Positions 23,886 through 33,665 of a stretch of 64,000 nucleotides of DNA are shown here, piece after piece. The translations under genes and the position numbers were made by a program. This DNA is from Marinomonas piezotolerans (lineage in GTDB: Bacteria > Pseudomonadota > Gammaproteobacteria > Pseudomonadales > Marinomonadaceae). The stretch's first letter is position 1, and each line of letters starts with the position of its first letter. Location: assembly GCF_003362755.1 (NCBI RefSeq), contig NZ_QKRA01000006.1, positions 124,001-188,000 of the forward strand, given 5' to 3'. Below the pieces are notes generated by a model. It was not told the DNA's origin. It made no database searches and worked only from the letters and a program-made list of their open reading frames with translations.

Positions 23886-24809
23886 ATGGAACGTAAATTA
23901 CTTTGGGTTATTTCGTGTGTTGTGATTTTTATTTTATGGATAAAAATTGATCCACAGAGTTCGCAACCGAAAGAAACGAACAAACAAGAAAGTAGCGTTA
24001 GTAAACCGGCAGAAAAGGTCCAAGACGATAGCGTAGACAACGATTCGGATACCGCTAACGAAGATACTGAGACGCCTGTTACCGAAGAAGAAAAGGCGTA
24101 TTTCAAAAGTCATCCAATCAGTGTGGAGACACCAAATTTCGCAGAAATCAGTGATATCAAAACGCGTAAGCAAACTTTTTTTGATTTCTTGACACCATTT
24201 GTTAATGAAAAGAACACTCTGCTGCTTCAAGATCGAGAACGAATTAAACAAATACTTGCGAACGACAATCCACCGAGTAGAGAAGACAAAAGCTGGATAG
24301 GGGCGCTCCGCAAGATTCATCGCCTAAACAAAGTTGATGTCTACGAGCATAAAGACATCGAAATTCTCTTAAAATATATCGACATCATCCCCGTTTCCTT
24401 GGTGCTCGCCCAAGCTGCGAATGAATCCGCATGGGGAACCTCTCGCTTCGCAACAGAAGGTAACAATTACTTCGGTCAATGGTGTTTCCGCAAAGGCTGT
24501 GGCCTCGTACCAAACTCCCGATCCGAAGACGCGGACCATGAAGTTCGTAAATTTAATGATGCACGTGAATCTGTGTTTGCGTACATAGACAACCTAAATA
24601 GCAATCCAGCTTATAAAGAACTCCGTGCGATACGCGCAGAGCTACGTCATCAAGACGAGCCTATCTCAGGCCTCGCGCTTGTTCACGGCTTGGATAAATA
24701 CTCCCAACGTGGTCAAGCATACGTCGACGAAATTGAAAATTTAATCGACTACAATGAATTGTGGCGTTTCAATGTTCATGCTGATGACCAATCCACTAAT
24801 AACGAATGA
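23886..24809 (+). CDS. Bax-like glucosaminidase-family protein
   Basis: A 307-residue protein with an N-terminal signal/anchor helix (LLWVISCVVIFILWI), then an acidic low-complexity region, and a glucosaminidase-type (GH73-like) domain. The conserved stretch is LAQAANESAWGTSRFATEGNNYFGQWCF, with the Glu of NESAWG as the presumed catalytic residue. E. coli Bax has the same layout. It probably acts on peptidoglycan in the periplasm. The ATG at 23886 is taken; an upstream TTG at 23880 is in frame. Confidence 0.85.
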   Translation: MERKLLWVISCVVIFILWIKIDPQSSQPKETNKQESSVSKPAEKVQDDSVDNDSDTANEDTETPVTEEEKAYFKSHPISVETPNFAEISDIKTRKQTFFDFLTPFVNEKNTLLLQDRERIKQILANDNPPSREDKSWIGALRKIHRLNKVDVYEHKDIEILLKYIDIIPVSLVLAQAANESAWGTSRFATEGNNYFGQWCFRKGCGLVPNSRSEDADHEVRKFNDARESVFAYIDNLNSNPAYKELRAIRAELRHQDEPISGLALVHGLDKYSQRGQAYVDEIENLIDYNELWRFNVHADDQSTNNE

Positions 24810-24819
24810 TTAAAAAGTG

Positions 24820-24850
24820 CAGTCTAGATGGCTTTTTTCCCTCTAGACTG
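24820..24850. terminator. Hairpin after the Bax-like gene
   Basis: cagtctaga (24820-24828) pairs with tctagactg (24842-24850) around a T-rich loop of 13 bases. There is no T-run after the stem, so termination is less certain. Confidence 0.5.
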
Positions 24851-24951
24851 TAATTCAATACAAATTCGTGACTACTAGGGTGGCAGTGGCTCCCTCCCTT
24901 CCTTTACAATACTTGCCACCATCATTCCAATTTTAAATCGAGGACATTCCT

Positions 24952-26868
24952 TTGGCCCGTTTACCTGTTATTGTAGGCTTTGGCGGAATCAATTCGGCTG
25001 GACGAACTTCTTTTCATCAAGCATATCGTCGAATTATTTTTGATCTACTTCCCAATGACCTTCAACAGGAGGTTCTCCTAGACCTCGCAAACATTACTCA
25101 AATTGCAGAGTTTCAAAACGGTTTATGGTTAACGGCGGATGGCGAGGCCCTTGACGCTGAGACATTAATCGACACATTTGGAGAAGAAATTCTCGCACGC
25201 ACTTTGATTCGTCGCATTCACCCAAGCCTATTTGATGTAGATAACGTCGTACTTCACAAAAGCTCCGCACTATCCCCAGTGAGCGAAGGAGAGAAGCTAA
25301 GTTTCAGTGTCAAGACACGCTCACTACCCGATAACATTCCAGCAAATTGGCAAGTAAAAGCACTCTCCAATACTCACAGTGAAATCACTGTTGATGGCAC
25401 GCTGGAGACTTTTATTAAAGATACAAAATCACTTTCGGTTAAAGCGGCAGGGCAACTTCCAACCGGCTTTGACCCAGCAAAACTTTACCAGAGTCGAAAC
25501 CACCCTCGTGGCTTACAAATGACAGTCTACGGTGCATCTGACGCAATTCTTAGCAGCGGTCTCGACTGGGATGTTGTACGCAACCAAGTCGCACCCGACC
25601 AAATTGCTGTCTATGCAGCCAATTCAATTGGGCAAATGGACGATCTCGGATTTGGCGGTATGCTAAAGTCGGCTCTTATGGGTAAACGCACAACCTCTAA
25701 GCACTTACCTTTGGGTTACGCCCAGATGCCAGCGGACTTCGTCAATGCCTATGTATTAGGTTCAGTTGGTAACGTCGGTACCTCTATAGGCGCATGCGCC
25801 ACTTACTTTTTCAATTTAGAGCGTGCCATTGAATCCATCAAAAGCGGCAAAATCCGTGTTGCAATGGTTGGCGGTAGCGACGCACCAATCACCCCAGAAA
25901 TCATAGAAGGTTTCCGAACAATGGGAGCGCTAGCAGAAGACACAGCGCTATTGGCTTTAGATCTGTTAGAAAACCAAAAAGAGCCTGACCACACTCGTAG
26001 TTGCCGCCCTTTTGCTCAAAACTGCGGATTTACAATTGGCGAGTCAAGTCAGTGGACACTGCTAATGGATGATGAACTCGCTATTGATCTAGGTGCGACT
26101 ATTTATGGCGCTATCCCAGCGGTGTATGCATTTGCAGATGGCTACAAGAAATCGATCTCAGCACCTGGTGTAGGCAACTATCTAACCGTTAGTAAAGCCA
26201 TGGCTTACCTTCAGAATATCATCGGCAAAGAAGGCCTAACCAAACACACATTTATTCAAGCACACGGTACAAGTACCCCGCAGAACCGAGTCACGGAATC
26301 TCATGTTCTAAGTAAAGCAGCAACCAGCTTCGGCGCGGATGCAATGCCTGTTACCGCAATGAAAGCCTATTTAGGCCACTCGCAAGGTACTGCTGGCGGC
26401 GATCAACTCCATTTATCTTTGGGTGTCTGGGAACACGGTGTATTGCCAGGCATTGTGACTTCAAGCGAAGTCGCCGACGATGTTTATCAAGCAGGACTGA
26501 AGTTCCAGCTAAAACATGAAGAGTATGGCAAAACGCATTTCGACGCTGCACTGCTAAATTCAAAAGGGTTTGGGGGCAACAATGCTACCGCTGTGTTATT
26601 AGCGCCCCATAAGGCTATAGAGCTTCTCAAGAAACGCTATTCTGAAGAACAAATTGAAGAATACTATGAGAAAAACGCCGCCATCAAAAGTGCTGCGACT
26701 GCCTACAATGAAGCGATGATACGAGGGGAGATTAAACCTATCTACCGCTTCGGGTTTAACGTTCTTGGCGGAGAAGAACTCGACATATCAGAACAACAAA
26801 TTAAGCTACCTGGCTATGAAATCCCTGTAGACTTAAATGTTACAAACGATTTTGAAGACCTTATTTAG
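24952..26868 (+). CDS. fabY: Beta-ketoacyl-ACP synthase, FabY type
   Basis: A 638-residue, unusually long condensing enzyme. The N-terminus (ARLPVIVGFGGINSAGRTSFHQ) matches Pseudomonas aeruginosa FabY, which starts fatty-acid synthesis from acetyl-CoA in place of FabH. The catalytic Cys is in SIGACATYFFNLE; the two His are in QAHGTSTPQNR and YLGHSQGTAGG. TTG is the start, with gagga six bases upstream. FabY's role in P. aeruginosa is established; the same role here is inferred from length and motifs. Confidence 0.88.
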   Translation: MARLPVIVGFGGINSAGRTSFHQAYRRIIFDLLPNDLQQEVLLDLANITQIAEFQNGLWLTADGEALDAETLIDTFGEEILARTLIRRIHPSLFDVDNVVLHKSSALSPVSEGEKLSFSVKTRSLPDNIPANWQVKALSNTHSEITVDGTLETFIKDTKSLSVKAAGQLPTGFDPAKLYQSRNHPRGLQMTVYGASDAILSSGLDWDVVRNQVAPDQIAVYAANSIGQMDDLGFGGMLKSALMGKRTTSKHLPLGYAQMPADFVNAYVLGSVGNVGTSIGACATYFFNLERAIESIKSGKIRVAMVGGSDAPITPEIIEGFRTMGALAEDTALLALDLLENQKEPDHTRSCRPFAQNCGFTIGESSQWTLLMDDELAIDLGATIYGAIPAVYAFADGYKKSISAPGVGNYLTVSKAMAYLQNIIGKEGLTKHTFIQAHGTSTPQNRVTESHVLSKAATSFGADAMPVTAMKAYLGHSQGTAGGDQLHLSLGVWEHGVLPGIVTSSEVADDVYQAGLKFQLKHEEYGKTHFDAALLNSKGFGGNNATAVLLAPHKAIELLKKRYSEEQIEEYYEKNAAIKSAATAYNEAMIRGEIKPIYRFGFNVLGGEELDISEQQIKLPGYEIPVDLNVTNDFEDLI

Positions 26869-26895
26869 TAACAAAGCCTTCCTCTTAAACTCGCG

Positions 26896-27789
26896 TTAAG
26901 TGGAAGGCATCTTCAATTTTTCCATTAGAAAATCAATCAGCAGCCGCACTTTCCGTGGCAGCAATTTACGCTCTGCGTAAACTGCATAAAATTTGCCGGA
27001 AAATGTTTCATACTCACCTAAAAGAGGGACCAGTTGCCCACTTTTTATATAGGGGTCAACTAAAAAATCAGGCTGCATAATGATGCCCACCCCTTCCAAG
27101 CATAATCGCGTTAGTGCACTTCCATTATTAGCTAGAATAGACCCTTTAATAGTCACATCCTCTCGCAGCCCACCTTTTTGAAAATACCATTTTGTTGACA
27201 GAGGGGCATTCGTATACACCAAACAATTATGCTTGAGCAGGTCGGCTGGTATTTTTGGCCTCCCCCACTTTGCGATATATTCGGGGGACGCGCATACATG
27301 CCCTTTCATACTGCATAACGGGCGAGCAATAAATTGATCTCCACCTAAATCCCCACCTCGAACCGCCAAATCAATACCGGTTTCAGTTAAATCAACGCGT
27401 TTATCACTGAACTCAAGCTCTAACGTAATGTCTGGATACATATTTGAAAACTCACTAAGGATCGGCACCATGTGCGTCAAACCAAAGTCCATTGGCACAC
27501 TTAACCGAAGATGTCCTTTTGGCTGATGTGCTAAATCGCTAAGCTCGTTTTCAGATTCCTCAATCGCCTCAAGGATAGGAATACAGTGGCGATAATACTG
27601 GCGGCCAGCATGGGTAATACTTATATTACGCGTATTACGATGCAACAGCTTGGTTCCCAGCCGCTCTTCTAACGAATTTATGTAACGAGTCACCATCGGA
27701 CGTGAAATATCTAGCGACTCACTTGCAACCTTAAAGCTCTCCGCCTCATATACTCGACAAAACACCTTCATCGCTTGCAGCTTATCCAC
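26896..27789 (-). CDS. LysR-family regulator
   Basis: A 297-residue LysR regulator. The HTH lies near the N-terminus (FKVASESLDISRPMVTRYINSLEERLG) and a periplasmic-binding-like effector domain follows. It is most like the CrgA-type group of LysR proteins. A GTG start at 27789 with ggag eight bases ahead is preferred; the longer TTG reading starts at 27813. It is divergent from yceI across 142 bp, so it may control that gene. Ligand unknown. Confidence 0.86.
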   Translation of the reverse strand: MDKLQAMKVFCRVYEAESFKVASESLDISRPMVTRYINSLEERLGTKLLHRNTRNISITHAGRQYYRHCIPILEAIEESENELSDLAHQPKGHLRLSVPMDFGLTHMVPILSEFSNMYPDITLELEFSDKRVDLTETGIDLAVRGGDLGGDQFIARPLCSMKGHVCASPEYIAKWGRPKIPADLLKHNCLVYTNAPLSTKWYFQKGGLREDVTIKGSILANNGSALTRLCLEGVGIIMQPDFLVDPYIKSGQLVPLLGEYETFSGKFYAVYAERKLLPRKVRLLIDFLMEKLKMPST

Positions 27790-27931
27790 TATCTCACTCC
27801 CAATTTTAATCAAAAGTTCCGCACAACTATTTCACTTGGCGAAATAGTGTATTGTAAATTCGTGTAATTATGTATCGATAAAAAACTATTATACTGCTTC
27901 AACACTTACCAATGAATCTAGGAGACAATAC

Positions 27932-28471
27932 ATGAAAGCACTCGCACTAACGACAGCACTGCTTGTATCCGGTGGCGCACTTGCTGCGGATTACAATGTT
28001 GACCCAGCCCACTCAGCGGTATTATTTGAAGTTGGCCATTTAGGTGTGAGCACTACACCGGGCCGCTTCAATGAATTCGAAGGCTCTTTCTCTTTAGATG
28101 AAGGGAACAAGTCAGGCAAGGTAGAATTCACGATTCAAGCAGACAGTGTAGACACCAATCACGAAGCTCGTGACAAGCATCTTCGCAGCCCAGACTTTTT
28201 AGACGTTAAACAATTCCCAACTCTGACATTCAAAAGCACGGCTTTCGATGGCAAATCGCTAACAGGCGACCTAACCCTGCATGGTGTCACTAAGTCCGTG
28301 ACGTTTGATGTTGAAAAAGTTGGAGAAGGTAAAGATCCATGGGGTGGCTACCGCGCTGGATTCGAAGCCAGCACAACTATCAAACGCAGCGATTTTGGTG
28401 TCAGTTACTTCATCCCAGGCGTAACCGATGAAACCGAGATTGAAGTGTTCATCGAAGGCATTCGCCAATAA
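27932..28471 (+). CDS. YceI-family periplasmic protein
   Basis: A 179-residue protein with a cleavable signal peptide (ALALTTALLVSGGALA). The YceI pattern YNVDPAHSAVLFEVGHLGVSTTPGRFNEFEGSF is followed by DLTLHGVTKSVTFDVE. YceI proteins form a lipocalin-like barrel that binds a polyisoprenoid in solved structures. Their role is not fixed; quinone handling and stress or base response have been proposed. It is followed directly by an integral membrane protein, so the two may act together. Confidence 0.88.
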   Translation: MKALALTTALLVSGGALAADYNVDPAHSAVLFEVGHLGVSTTPGRFNEFEGSFSLDEGNKSGKVEFTIQADSVDTNHEARDKHLRSPDFLDVKQFPTLTFKSTAFDGKSLTGDLTLHGVTKSVTFDVEKVGEGKDPWGGYRAGFEASTTIKRSDFGVSYFIPGVTDETEIEVFIEGIRQ

Positions 28472-28482
28472 TAGGAGCGATG

Positions 28483-29334
28483 ATGTACGAGGAAGCAGGT
28501 AATTCCAATCTCATAATGCTGCTCAATACAGCGGTTTACCCCTTTCTTGTGGCAGCGATATTGACCTTGCTTTTAAGCAAGGTCAATCGCGTCTTGATCA
28601 CAACTAGTCTAGGGGCTGGCTTCTTAATTGGGTTAAGCCTAATTCACCAGGGATTAAATATTCCTCCCTCTAAGGCATTAGATTTTTTAACAGTAACAGT
28701 GCTACTTGGCATAATAAGTACTCTAATTGAACCGACGAAGTTCAGTCCTGTGTTCAAGCACTTATTCCTAATGGCTGCATTGTGGGTTAGTTTCTACCTT
28801 CTACTAAACCCAGTTTTAAAACATCAAAGCCAAGCAATAAGCTTAGTATGGGCTGCTAGTGCAGCATTTCTGGTACTTGTCATCAGTCGACTTCAAACAC
28901 ATGAGGCAAGCGCCAAATACTCTCATGCGCCAGCGATATCATTAATTATTGTCGCAGCAACCTCAGCACCCGTAGTATCTATCGGTGGAAGCCTACTGTT
29001 AGGACAGCTACTTGGCGTACTGGCTGCGAGCCTTGCTGGCGTCGTAGTAATACAGCGCTTTATTTGGAACGCTTCCAGCATCTCGACTGTCACACTTGGT
29101 TCGTTTGTATTAGCAGGCCTGTTAGCTCAAGCACACGTTTTAGCAGACCTTCCTGCATGGACAGTAGCGCTGGCATATATTTCTCTTCTAACGACGGTCA
29201 TTTCAGGCTGGATACTTAAAGAAGACGGCTCAATAATCAGCACGCTTAAAGCTATTACACCTCAAGTTATTATAAGTGGCGCCATTGCTGCCATATCACT
29301 TTGGTACGTTTGGCCAGAAAGTAGCCTCTACTAA
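28483..29334 (+). CDS. Polytopic membrane protein, unknown
   Basis: A 283-residue protein with about nine hydrophobic helices and little polar sequence. No signature is recognised. It begins 11 bases after the yceI stop codon with taggag in front of an ATGATG; the second ATG (28483) has the better spacing. Cotranscription with YceI, followed by one shared terminator at 29355, suggests a joint function. Confidence 0.6.
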   Translation: MYEEAGNSNLIMLLNTAVYPFLVAAILTLLLSKVNRVLITTSLGAGFLIGLSLIHQGLNIPPSKALDFLTVTVLLGIISTLIEPTKFSPVFKHLFLMAALWVSFYLLLNPVLKHQSQAISLVWAASAAFLVLVISRLQTHEASAKYSHAPAISLIIVAATSAPVVSIGGSLLLGQLLGVLAASLAGVVVIQRFIWNASSISTVTLGSFVLAGLLAQAHVLADLPAWTVALAYISLLTTVISGWILKEDGSIISTLKAITPQVIISGAIAAISLWYVWPESSLY

Positions 29335-29354
29335 TCGAGTAAGATGCTATCAAC

Positions 29355-29385
29355 AAAAAAATGCCCGCATGTAGCGGGCATTTTA
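29355..29385. terminator. Bidirectional terminator
   Basis: atgcccgc (29361-29368) pairs with gcgggcat (29374-29381); A-run before and T-run after. It serves the yceI-membrane protein transcript and possibly the convergent gene at 29405. Confidence 0.9.
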
Positions 29386-29404
29386 TCTTCATTTCTAATC
29401 AAAC

Positions 29405-29818
29405 CTAACTTTTAAATATAGTTCGGGTAGCACGCCAAAACGGCAATATGCATGCAGCAATCAAACTACTAATAAAACCAAAGGTAAGTAAGTAGCCAAT
29501 GCTGATGTGGGAAACATCTAAAAATACACTCAAGAAAATCATATTCGGCACAACAATAAAGACCCAACTTCCCAATGTAAGTAGCATCATATCTAGGCCT
29601 GACGTCAAATTAGTTTTGACCAACACCCAAGCACTGAAATACGTATAACACAGCAGAGCTAGCGCAAATACAGCCAAACTCTCGGTTCCAAGCTGCCTTA
29701 GAGCACCTCTTTGCATTACCTCCGAGACATCGGATGGTGCCGCTGAATACCATATTGCCGCTACGATCAACTGCAATACATACACCAACAACACAGCCTT
29801 GAGATTCACTTTATACAC
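29405..29818 (-). CDS. Small four-helix membrane protein, unknown
   Basis: A 137-residue protein with four hydrophobic helices. The N-terminal start (MYKVNLKAVLLVYVLQLIVAAIWYS) resembles DUF1761-type proteins, but I would not assign the family on this. It is 25 bases downstream of the RmlD-like gene on the same strand, so probably the last gene of that operon. Function unknown. Confidence 0.5.
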   Translation of the reverse strand: MYKVNLKAVLLVYVLQLIVAAIWYSAAPSDVSEVMQRGALRQLGTESLAVFALALLCYTYFSAWVLVKTNLTSGLDMMLLTLGSWVFIVVPNMIFLSVFLDVSHISIGYLLTFGFISSLIAACILPFWRATRTIFKS

Positions 29819-29843
29819 GTATTCACCCTTTGCCTTCTACTTT

Positions 29844-30695
29844 TCAGGCACGCTGATACATTTCTTTAATAAGTCCTCGTAGAACAGGACGCCAAGAACG
29901 CTGCTTAATCCCAAAATGATTAAATATTTTACGACACGATAAAGACTGGCGCTTCACATCCACTGCCATCTCTAAAGCAGATGCGGTGTCCCCTATATTC
30001 TCCAACGCATTTTGCGCCCGCGCATCAAATTGACTGGATGTCGTCAATACGGCTTCTACGAGCCCCATCCAGCTCACCTCTTCAGAACAGCAATAATGAT
30101 AAATTCCGGTATTCAGCGCCCCATAATGGCGCTGCTTAACAACAGAAAGCAAAACCCTTGCCACATCTGTGACGGGCGTTGGACAACCGATAGCGGTGTC
30201 ATGAAATTCTATTTTTGCACCTTTTTTCACCAGGTTAATAGTATTCGACACAAAGTCGTCTTGCGTCCCACTAAACAACCAGCCAGTGCGCAGCACGATG
30301 TTACTGTCTGATGACAACACAATATTTTCCGCTTGAATTAACCGTTTAGCGTGACGACTGCGACCATCTGTTTCATCTGTTTCCAAGTAAGACGCTTCTT
30401 TATCACCAAGAAATACTTGCACTCCACTCAGCATATACAAAGGCGGACACGCTTTACGGGCGACAACACCTTCTAACAATTGGAGATACTCGGTGTACTC
30501 GTCTTGCGTTACGCTTCGTAGTGAGTAAGCATCAATTATGGCATCACAGTAAAAGCTGTCTAATACCGAGGAAGACACGATAGAAATTACGTCATCACAC
30601 GGTGTTTCCAACCAGTCAAAATCAAAGTCATTATCATAATAGTTACGAATCGCTCGCCCTAATTCTGTATCACTGCCAAGTAATACAACCTTCAT
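29844..30695 (-). CDS. RmlD-like SDR protein lacking the usual catalytic pair
   Basis: A protein of about 283 residues with the N-terminal nucleotide-binding start MKVVLLGSDTELGRAI, followed by DSFYCDAIIDAYSLRS and LYMLSGVQVFLG (the usual TSxxVF position). It fits the RmlD-type group of extended SDR proteins. The expected YxxxK motif is not seen: at that place the sequence reads DGRSRHAKRLIQAE. It may therefore be an enzyme with altered chemistry or a non-enzymatic relative. The start at 30695 is chosen from the Rossmann motif; no strong ribosome-binding site is visible. Follows tatD by 22 bases. Confidence 0.6.
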   Translation of the reverse strand: MKVVLLGSDTELGRAIRNYYDNDFDFDWLETPCDDVISIVSSSVLDSFYCDAIIDAYSLRSVTQDEYTEYLQLLEGVVARKACPPLYMLSGVQVFLGDKEASYLETDETDGRSRHAKRLIQAENIVLSSDSNIVLRTGWLFSGTQDDFVSNTINLVKKGAKIEFHDTAIGCPTPVTDVARVLLSVVKQRHYGALNTGIYHYCCSEEVSWMGLVEAVLTTSSQFDARAQNALENIGDTASALEMAVDVKRQSLSCRKIFNHFGIKQRSWRPVLRGLIKEMYQRA

Positions 30696-30717
30696 CGGCG
30701 CATTAATGTCATTTTGT

Positions 30718-31500
30718 TTAGTCAACTTCAACCTCATGCCAGTTTGGCAACACACGTTGTAAATTCACGCGAGTGTCATGCGCGATTTGCTCTAATGACT
30801 GGTCCCGTAGGCTCGCAACACACTCCGCTACCAACGGAATATTTTTGGGAGTATTTACCAGCCCTTGGAAGCCTTTAAGAGGCATATCTGGAGAGTCCGT
30901 TTCTAACACATAATCCGAGTCGTCCAATGCCCTAAGTACCCGGTGAGCTTTCTTTGCTCTAGGGTATGTAACTGTGCCACCAACACCAATAACGAAGCCC
31001 AACTCAACGAACTGCTGAGCTTGCTGCAAACTGCCGTTAAAGGCATGCACGATCCCACCTTGGGTGAATCGAAGCTGGCGTATATACTTTAACAAATCAT
31101 CTTCACTTTTACGCGCATGGAGAATGACGGGCAATCGATGACTTTGCGCAAGTTCAAGTTGCGCGATAAACACGTGCTCCTGCAACCTATAGGCGGGCAT
31201 ATTTGGCCATTTATCCAAACCTATCTCACCGACTGCAACCACAGAGGTATTCAACAAAATCTGCTCTAAGAGGGATAGATGACTATCCTCATATTGTTCT
31301 AAAAAATATGGATGCAACCCCAAGGCAATCGAGATTTGTTGATAACGATGCGGTAACGCCACCACTTTGGACCAAGACGCTGCCGTTGTACTCGGCACAA
31401 TAAACGAATTAACATCGGACTGGGCACAGTCTAACAATAGCGAGTCCAGTATATCGTCGAAACATGCGAAATCTAAATGGCAATGGCTGTCTGTGTACAT
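30718..31500 (-). CDS. TatD-family metal-dependent hydrolase
   Basis: A 260-residue amidohydrolase-fold protein beginning MYTDSHCHLDFACFDD, with the metal-binding HxH. It continues with ALGLHPYFLEQ, VGEIGLDKW, PVILHARKSEDD, GIVHAFNGS and ETDSPDMP, all family positions. TatD proteins are DNases or exonucleases on damaged or 3'-ended DNA in some bacteria. At 260 residues it is full length. It is upstream of the RmlD-like gene on the same strand. Confidence 0.88.
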   Translation of the reverse strand: MYTDSHCHLDFACFDDILDSLLLDCAQSDVNSFIVPSTTAASWSKVVALPHRYQQISIALGLHPYFLEQYEDSHLSLLEQILLNTSVVAVGEIGLDKWPNMPAYRLQEHVFIAQLELAQSHRLPVILHARKSEDDLLKYIRQLRFTQGGIVHAFNGSLQQAQQFVELGFVIGVGGTVTYPRAKKAHRVLRALDDSDYVLETDSPDMPLKGFQGLVNTPKNIPLVAECVASLRDQSLEQIAHDTRVNLQRVLPNWHEVEVD

Positions 31501-31557
31501 CAGGAAAGATTACATGAACACATAAAAAGTCTCTAGAGTAGAGAACTATGGGAGTGT

Positions 31558-31587
31558 AAAAAAGCCGCACACAATGCGCGGCTTTTT
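31558..31587. terminator. Terminator after pckA
   Basis: The stem pairs gccgc (31564-31568) with gcggc (31578-31582), flanked by six A and five T; it works in both directions. It lies 26 bases after the pckA stop on the minus strand. Confidence 0.88.
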
Positions 31588-31612
31588 CGTAAAGACAACT
31601 GTAAAAGCTAAA

Positions 31613-33169
31613 TTAAAGCTTCGGGCCAGCGTTAACAATATCTTCAGAGACAGTTTCGAACTTCTTAAAGTTCTCTACAAACTGAGTGATTAAGCCTTTT
31701 GCTTGCTCATCATAAGCGGCCTTATCTTCCCAAGTATCACGCGGATTAAGTAGCACGCTATCTACCCCTTCGACCGCAACAGGAACATCTACGTTCAACT
31801 GATCCAAGTGTGTCGTCTCAGTATTTGCTAGAGCTCCAGATTGGATAGCAGCAATCACTGCACGAGTGGTAGGAATGCTGAAACGCTTGCCACCTTTGCC
31901 ATGTGCACCACCAGTCCAACCAGTGTTGACCAAGTAAACCTTGCTACCAAATTCTTCGATACGTTTCATCAATAGATCTGCGTAAACGTCCGCTGAACGT
32001 GGGAAGAATGGCGCACCGAAACACGTAGAGAAAGTAGATTTAATACCGCTGCCTGCACCCATTTCTGTTGAACCAACCAACGCTGTGTAGCCGCTCAAGA
32101 AGTGGTATGCCGCCGCCTCTTTGCTCAAGACAGAAACAGGAGGCAAAACACCTGTTAAATCACATGTTAAGAAGATAACCGCTTTTGGCTCTCCCGCACG
32201 GTTGCCTTCTGCACGCTTATCAATATGAAGACGTGGGTAGCCAGCACGACCATTTTGCGTCAGAGATGTATCTGTGTAATCAGCGGTACGAGTCTCTTCG
32301 TCTAACACAACGTTTTCTAGAATCGTACCGAATTTGATCGCTTTCCAAATAACGGGCTCATTCTTTTCAGACAAATCGATTGTTTTAGCGTAACACCCAC
32401 CTTCGATATTGAAGACTGTGCCTTTACCCCAACCGTGCTCATCATCACCAATTAGAAAACGAGATTCATCGGCAGACAATGTCGTTTTACCTGTACCAGA
32501 AAGACCAAAGAACAAGGTTACGTCGCCGTCTGAGCCAACGTTTGCTGCACAGTGCATCGGTAGGACGTCGTGATCTGGAAGCAGGTAGTTTTGTACTGAG
32601 AACATTGCCTTCTTCATTTCACCAGCGTAGCGCATGCCTGCGATCAGGACTTTACGCTCTTTAAAGTTCAGAATGACACAACCGTCAGAGTTGGTGCCAT
32701 CACGCTCAGGCTGACACTCAAATGTTGGCACGTTTAGAATCTGCCACTCGCCTTTATCAGCTGGGTTGTATGATTCTGGATTGATAAATAGATTGCGGCC
32801 AAACAAGTGCTGCCAAGCTGTTTCTGTTCGCATTTGAACAGGAATATAGTAATCATCACCTGCACCGACATGAACATCTGACAAATACGACTTCTTAGCA
32901 TCTAAATACGCTTCAACTCGCTCCCAAAGTGGGGCAAATTTCTCTTCTGGAAATGGGCGGTTAACAGGCCCCCAGTGAATAGAGTCTTTCGTCGTATCCT
33001 CTTCAACGATAAAACGATCCATTGGAGAGCGACCCGTACGTGCACCTGTTTTTACAACCAGTGCTCCTGAGTCCGCTAGCACGCCTTCACCATCTGCAAT
33101 CGCAAACTCTACGAGTTTAGAAGTAGGAAGGTTACGTAAAATAGTGTGGTCGTCTGATCTGGTGTTCAT
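31613..33169 (-). CDS. pckA: Phosphoenolpyruvate carboxykinase (ATP)
   Basis: A 518-residue ATP-dependent PEP carboxykinase, the first committed step of gluconeogenesis: oxaloacetate + ATP to PEP + CO2 + ADP. The kinase P-loop is [26 protein letters not shown], preceded by the family segment [18 protein letters not shown]. The [15 protein letters not shown] box at the N-terminus and [12 protein letters not shown] near the C-terminus are also present. Monocistronic with a long AT-rich upstream region and its own terminator. Confidence 0.95.
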   Translation of the reverse strand: MNTRSDDHTILRNLPTSKLVEFAIADGEGVLADSGALVVKTGARTGRSPMDRFIVEEDTTKDSIHWGPVNRPFPEEKFAPLWERVEAYLDAKKSYLSDVHVGAGDDYYIPVQMRTETAWQHLFGRNLFINPESYNPADKGEWQILNVPTFECQPERDGTNSDGCVILNFKERKVLIAGMRYAGEMKKAMFSVQNYLLPDHDVLPMHCAANVGSDGDVTLFFGLSGTGKTTLSADESRFLIGDDEHGWGKGTVFNIEGGCYAKTIDLSEKNEPVIWKAIKFGTILENVVLDEETRTADYTDTSLTQNGRAGYPRLHIDKRAEGNRAGEPKAVIFLTCDLTGVLPPVSVLSKEAAAYHFLSGYTALVGSTEMGAGSGIKSTFSTCFGAPFFPRSADVYADLLMKRIEEFGSKVYLVNTGWTGGAHGKGGKRFSIPTTRAVIAAIQSGALANTETTHLDQLNVDVPVAVEGVDSVLLNPRDTWEDKAAYDEQAKGLITQFVENFKKFETVSEDIVNAGPKL

Positions 33170-33665
33170 GTTGCTGTAGTCCTCTGAACAAAAAGGTTCA
33201 ATGTTCTTGTCAGTTAGTAAAAAGGGATAGAATACATACTAACAAAACAATCTAAAAAAAAATATTGATATAACGAAGTGTTATTTTATTTCATTTTTAT
33301 CACTCACTCATGTAGGTGCAAGCAATTGTTTTATAAGTTTTTTTACATTTTTTGAGCTATTTACAGCCGCTGTTAGCATTATGGTCTCGCCTATTTATAT
33401 GTAAAAAAATTACATATTTGTTTTTTTGCTACTCAAATGTATGGCTAATTATGACGATATTGAAAAAGAAATTAGATTTATACGCAGCCATTAATACGTT
33501 ATTATTAGAAAAACTGCCGCGATTTCTGATGATTATCGTGCTCATAATAATAAATTCCGTAATTTTTAAACTTTAGGCACTCACCATCTACAGGCACCTC
33601 CGCCTGCTCAATGGTAGGATTATTTCTAACCTTCCCCTGTTCTAAACAAAGGTAGACCTTACGCT
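33170..33665. other. AT-rich intergenic region between divergent pckA and gnd
   Basis: 496 bases holding the promoters of both genes. An 8-bp inverted repeat, atatgtaa (33397-33404) and ttacatat (33410-33417), is followed by ttgttttttt and could be a weak terminator or a binding site. A 41-codon frame at 33451-33576 is the only reading frame of note. No RNA gene recognised. Confidence 0.6.
33451..33576 (+). CDS. Possible 41-residue membrane peptide
   Basis: ATG-led frame of 41 codons with a basic start and one strong hydrophobic stretch (FLMIIVLIIINSVIFKL) at the C-terminus. No ribosome-binding site precedes it, and the AT-rich context produces hydrophobic frames by chance. Listed as a weak possibility only. 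Confidence 0.22.
   Translation: MTILKKKLDLYAAINTLLLEKLPRFLMIIVLIIINSVIFKL

Noticed and set aside
33352..33576. 74-codon frame between pckA and gnd
   Set aside because: Non-ATG start, no ribosome-binding site, AT-rich hydrophobic content; only the shorter 41-codon frame is listed, with low confidence.
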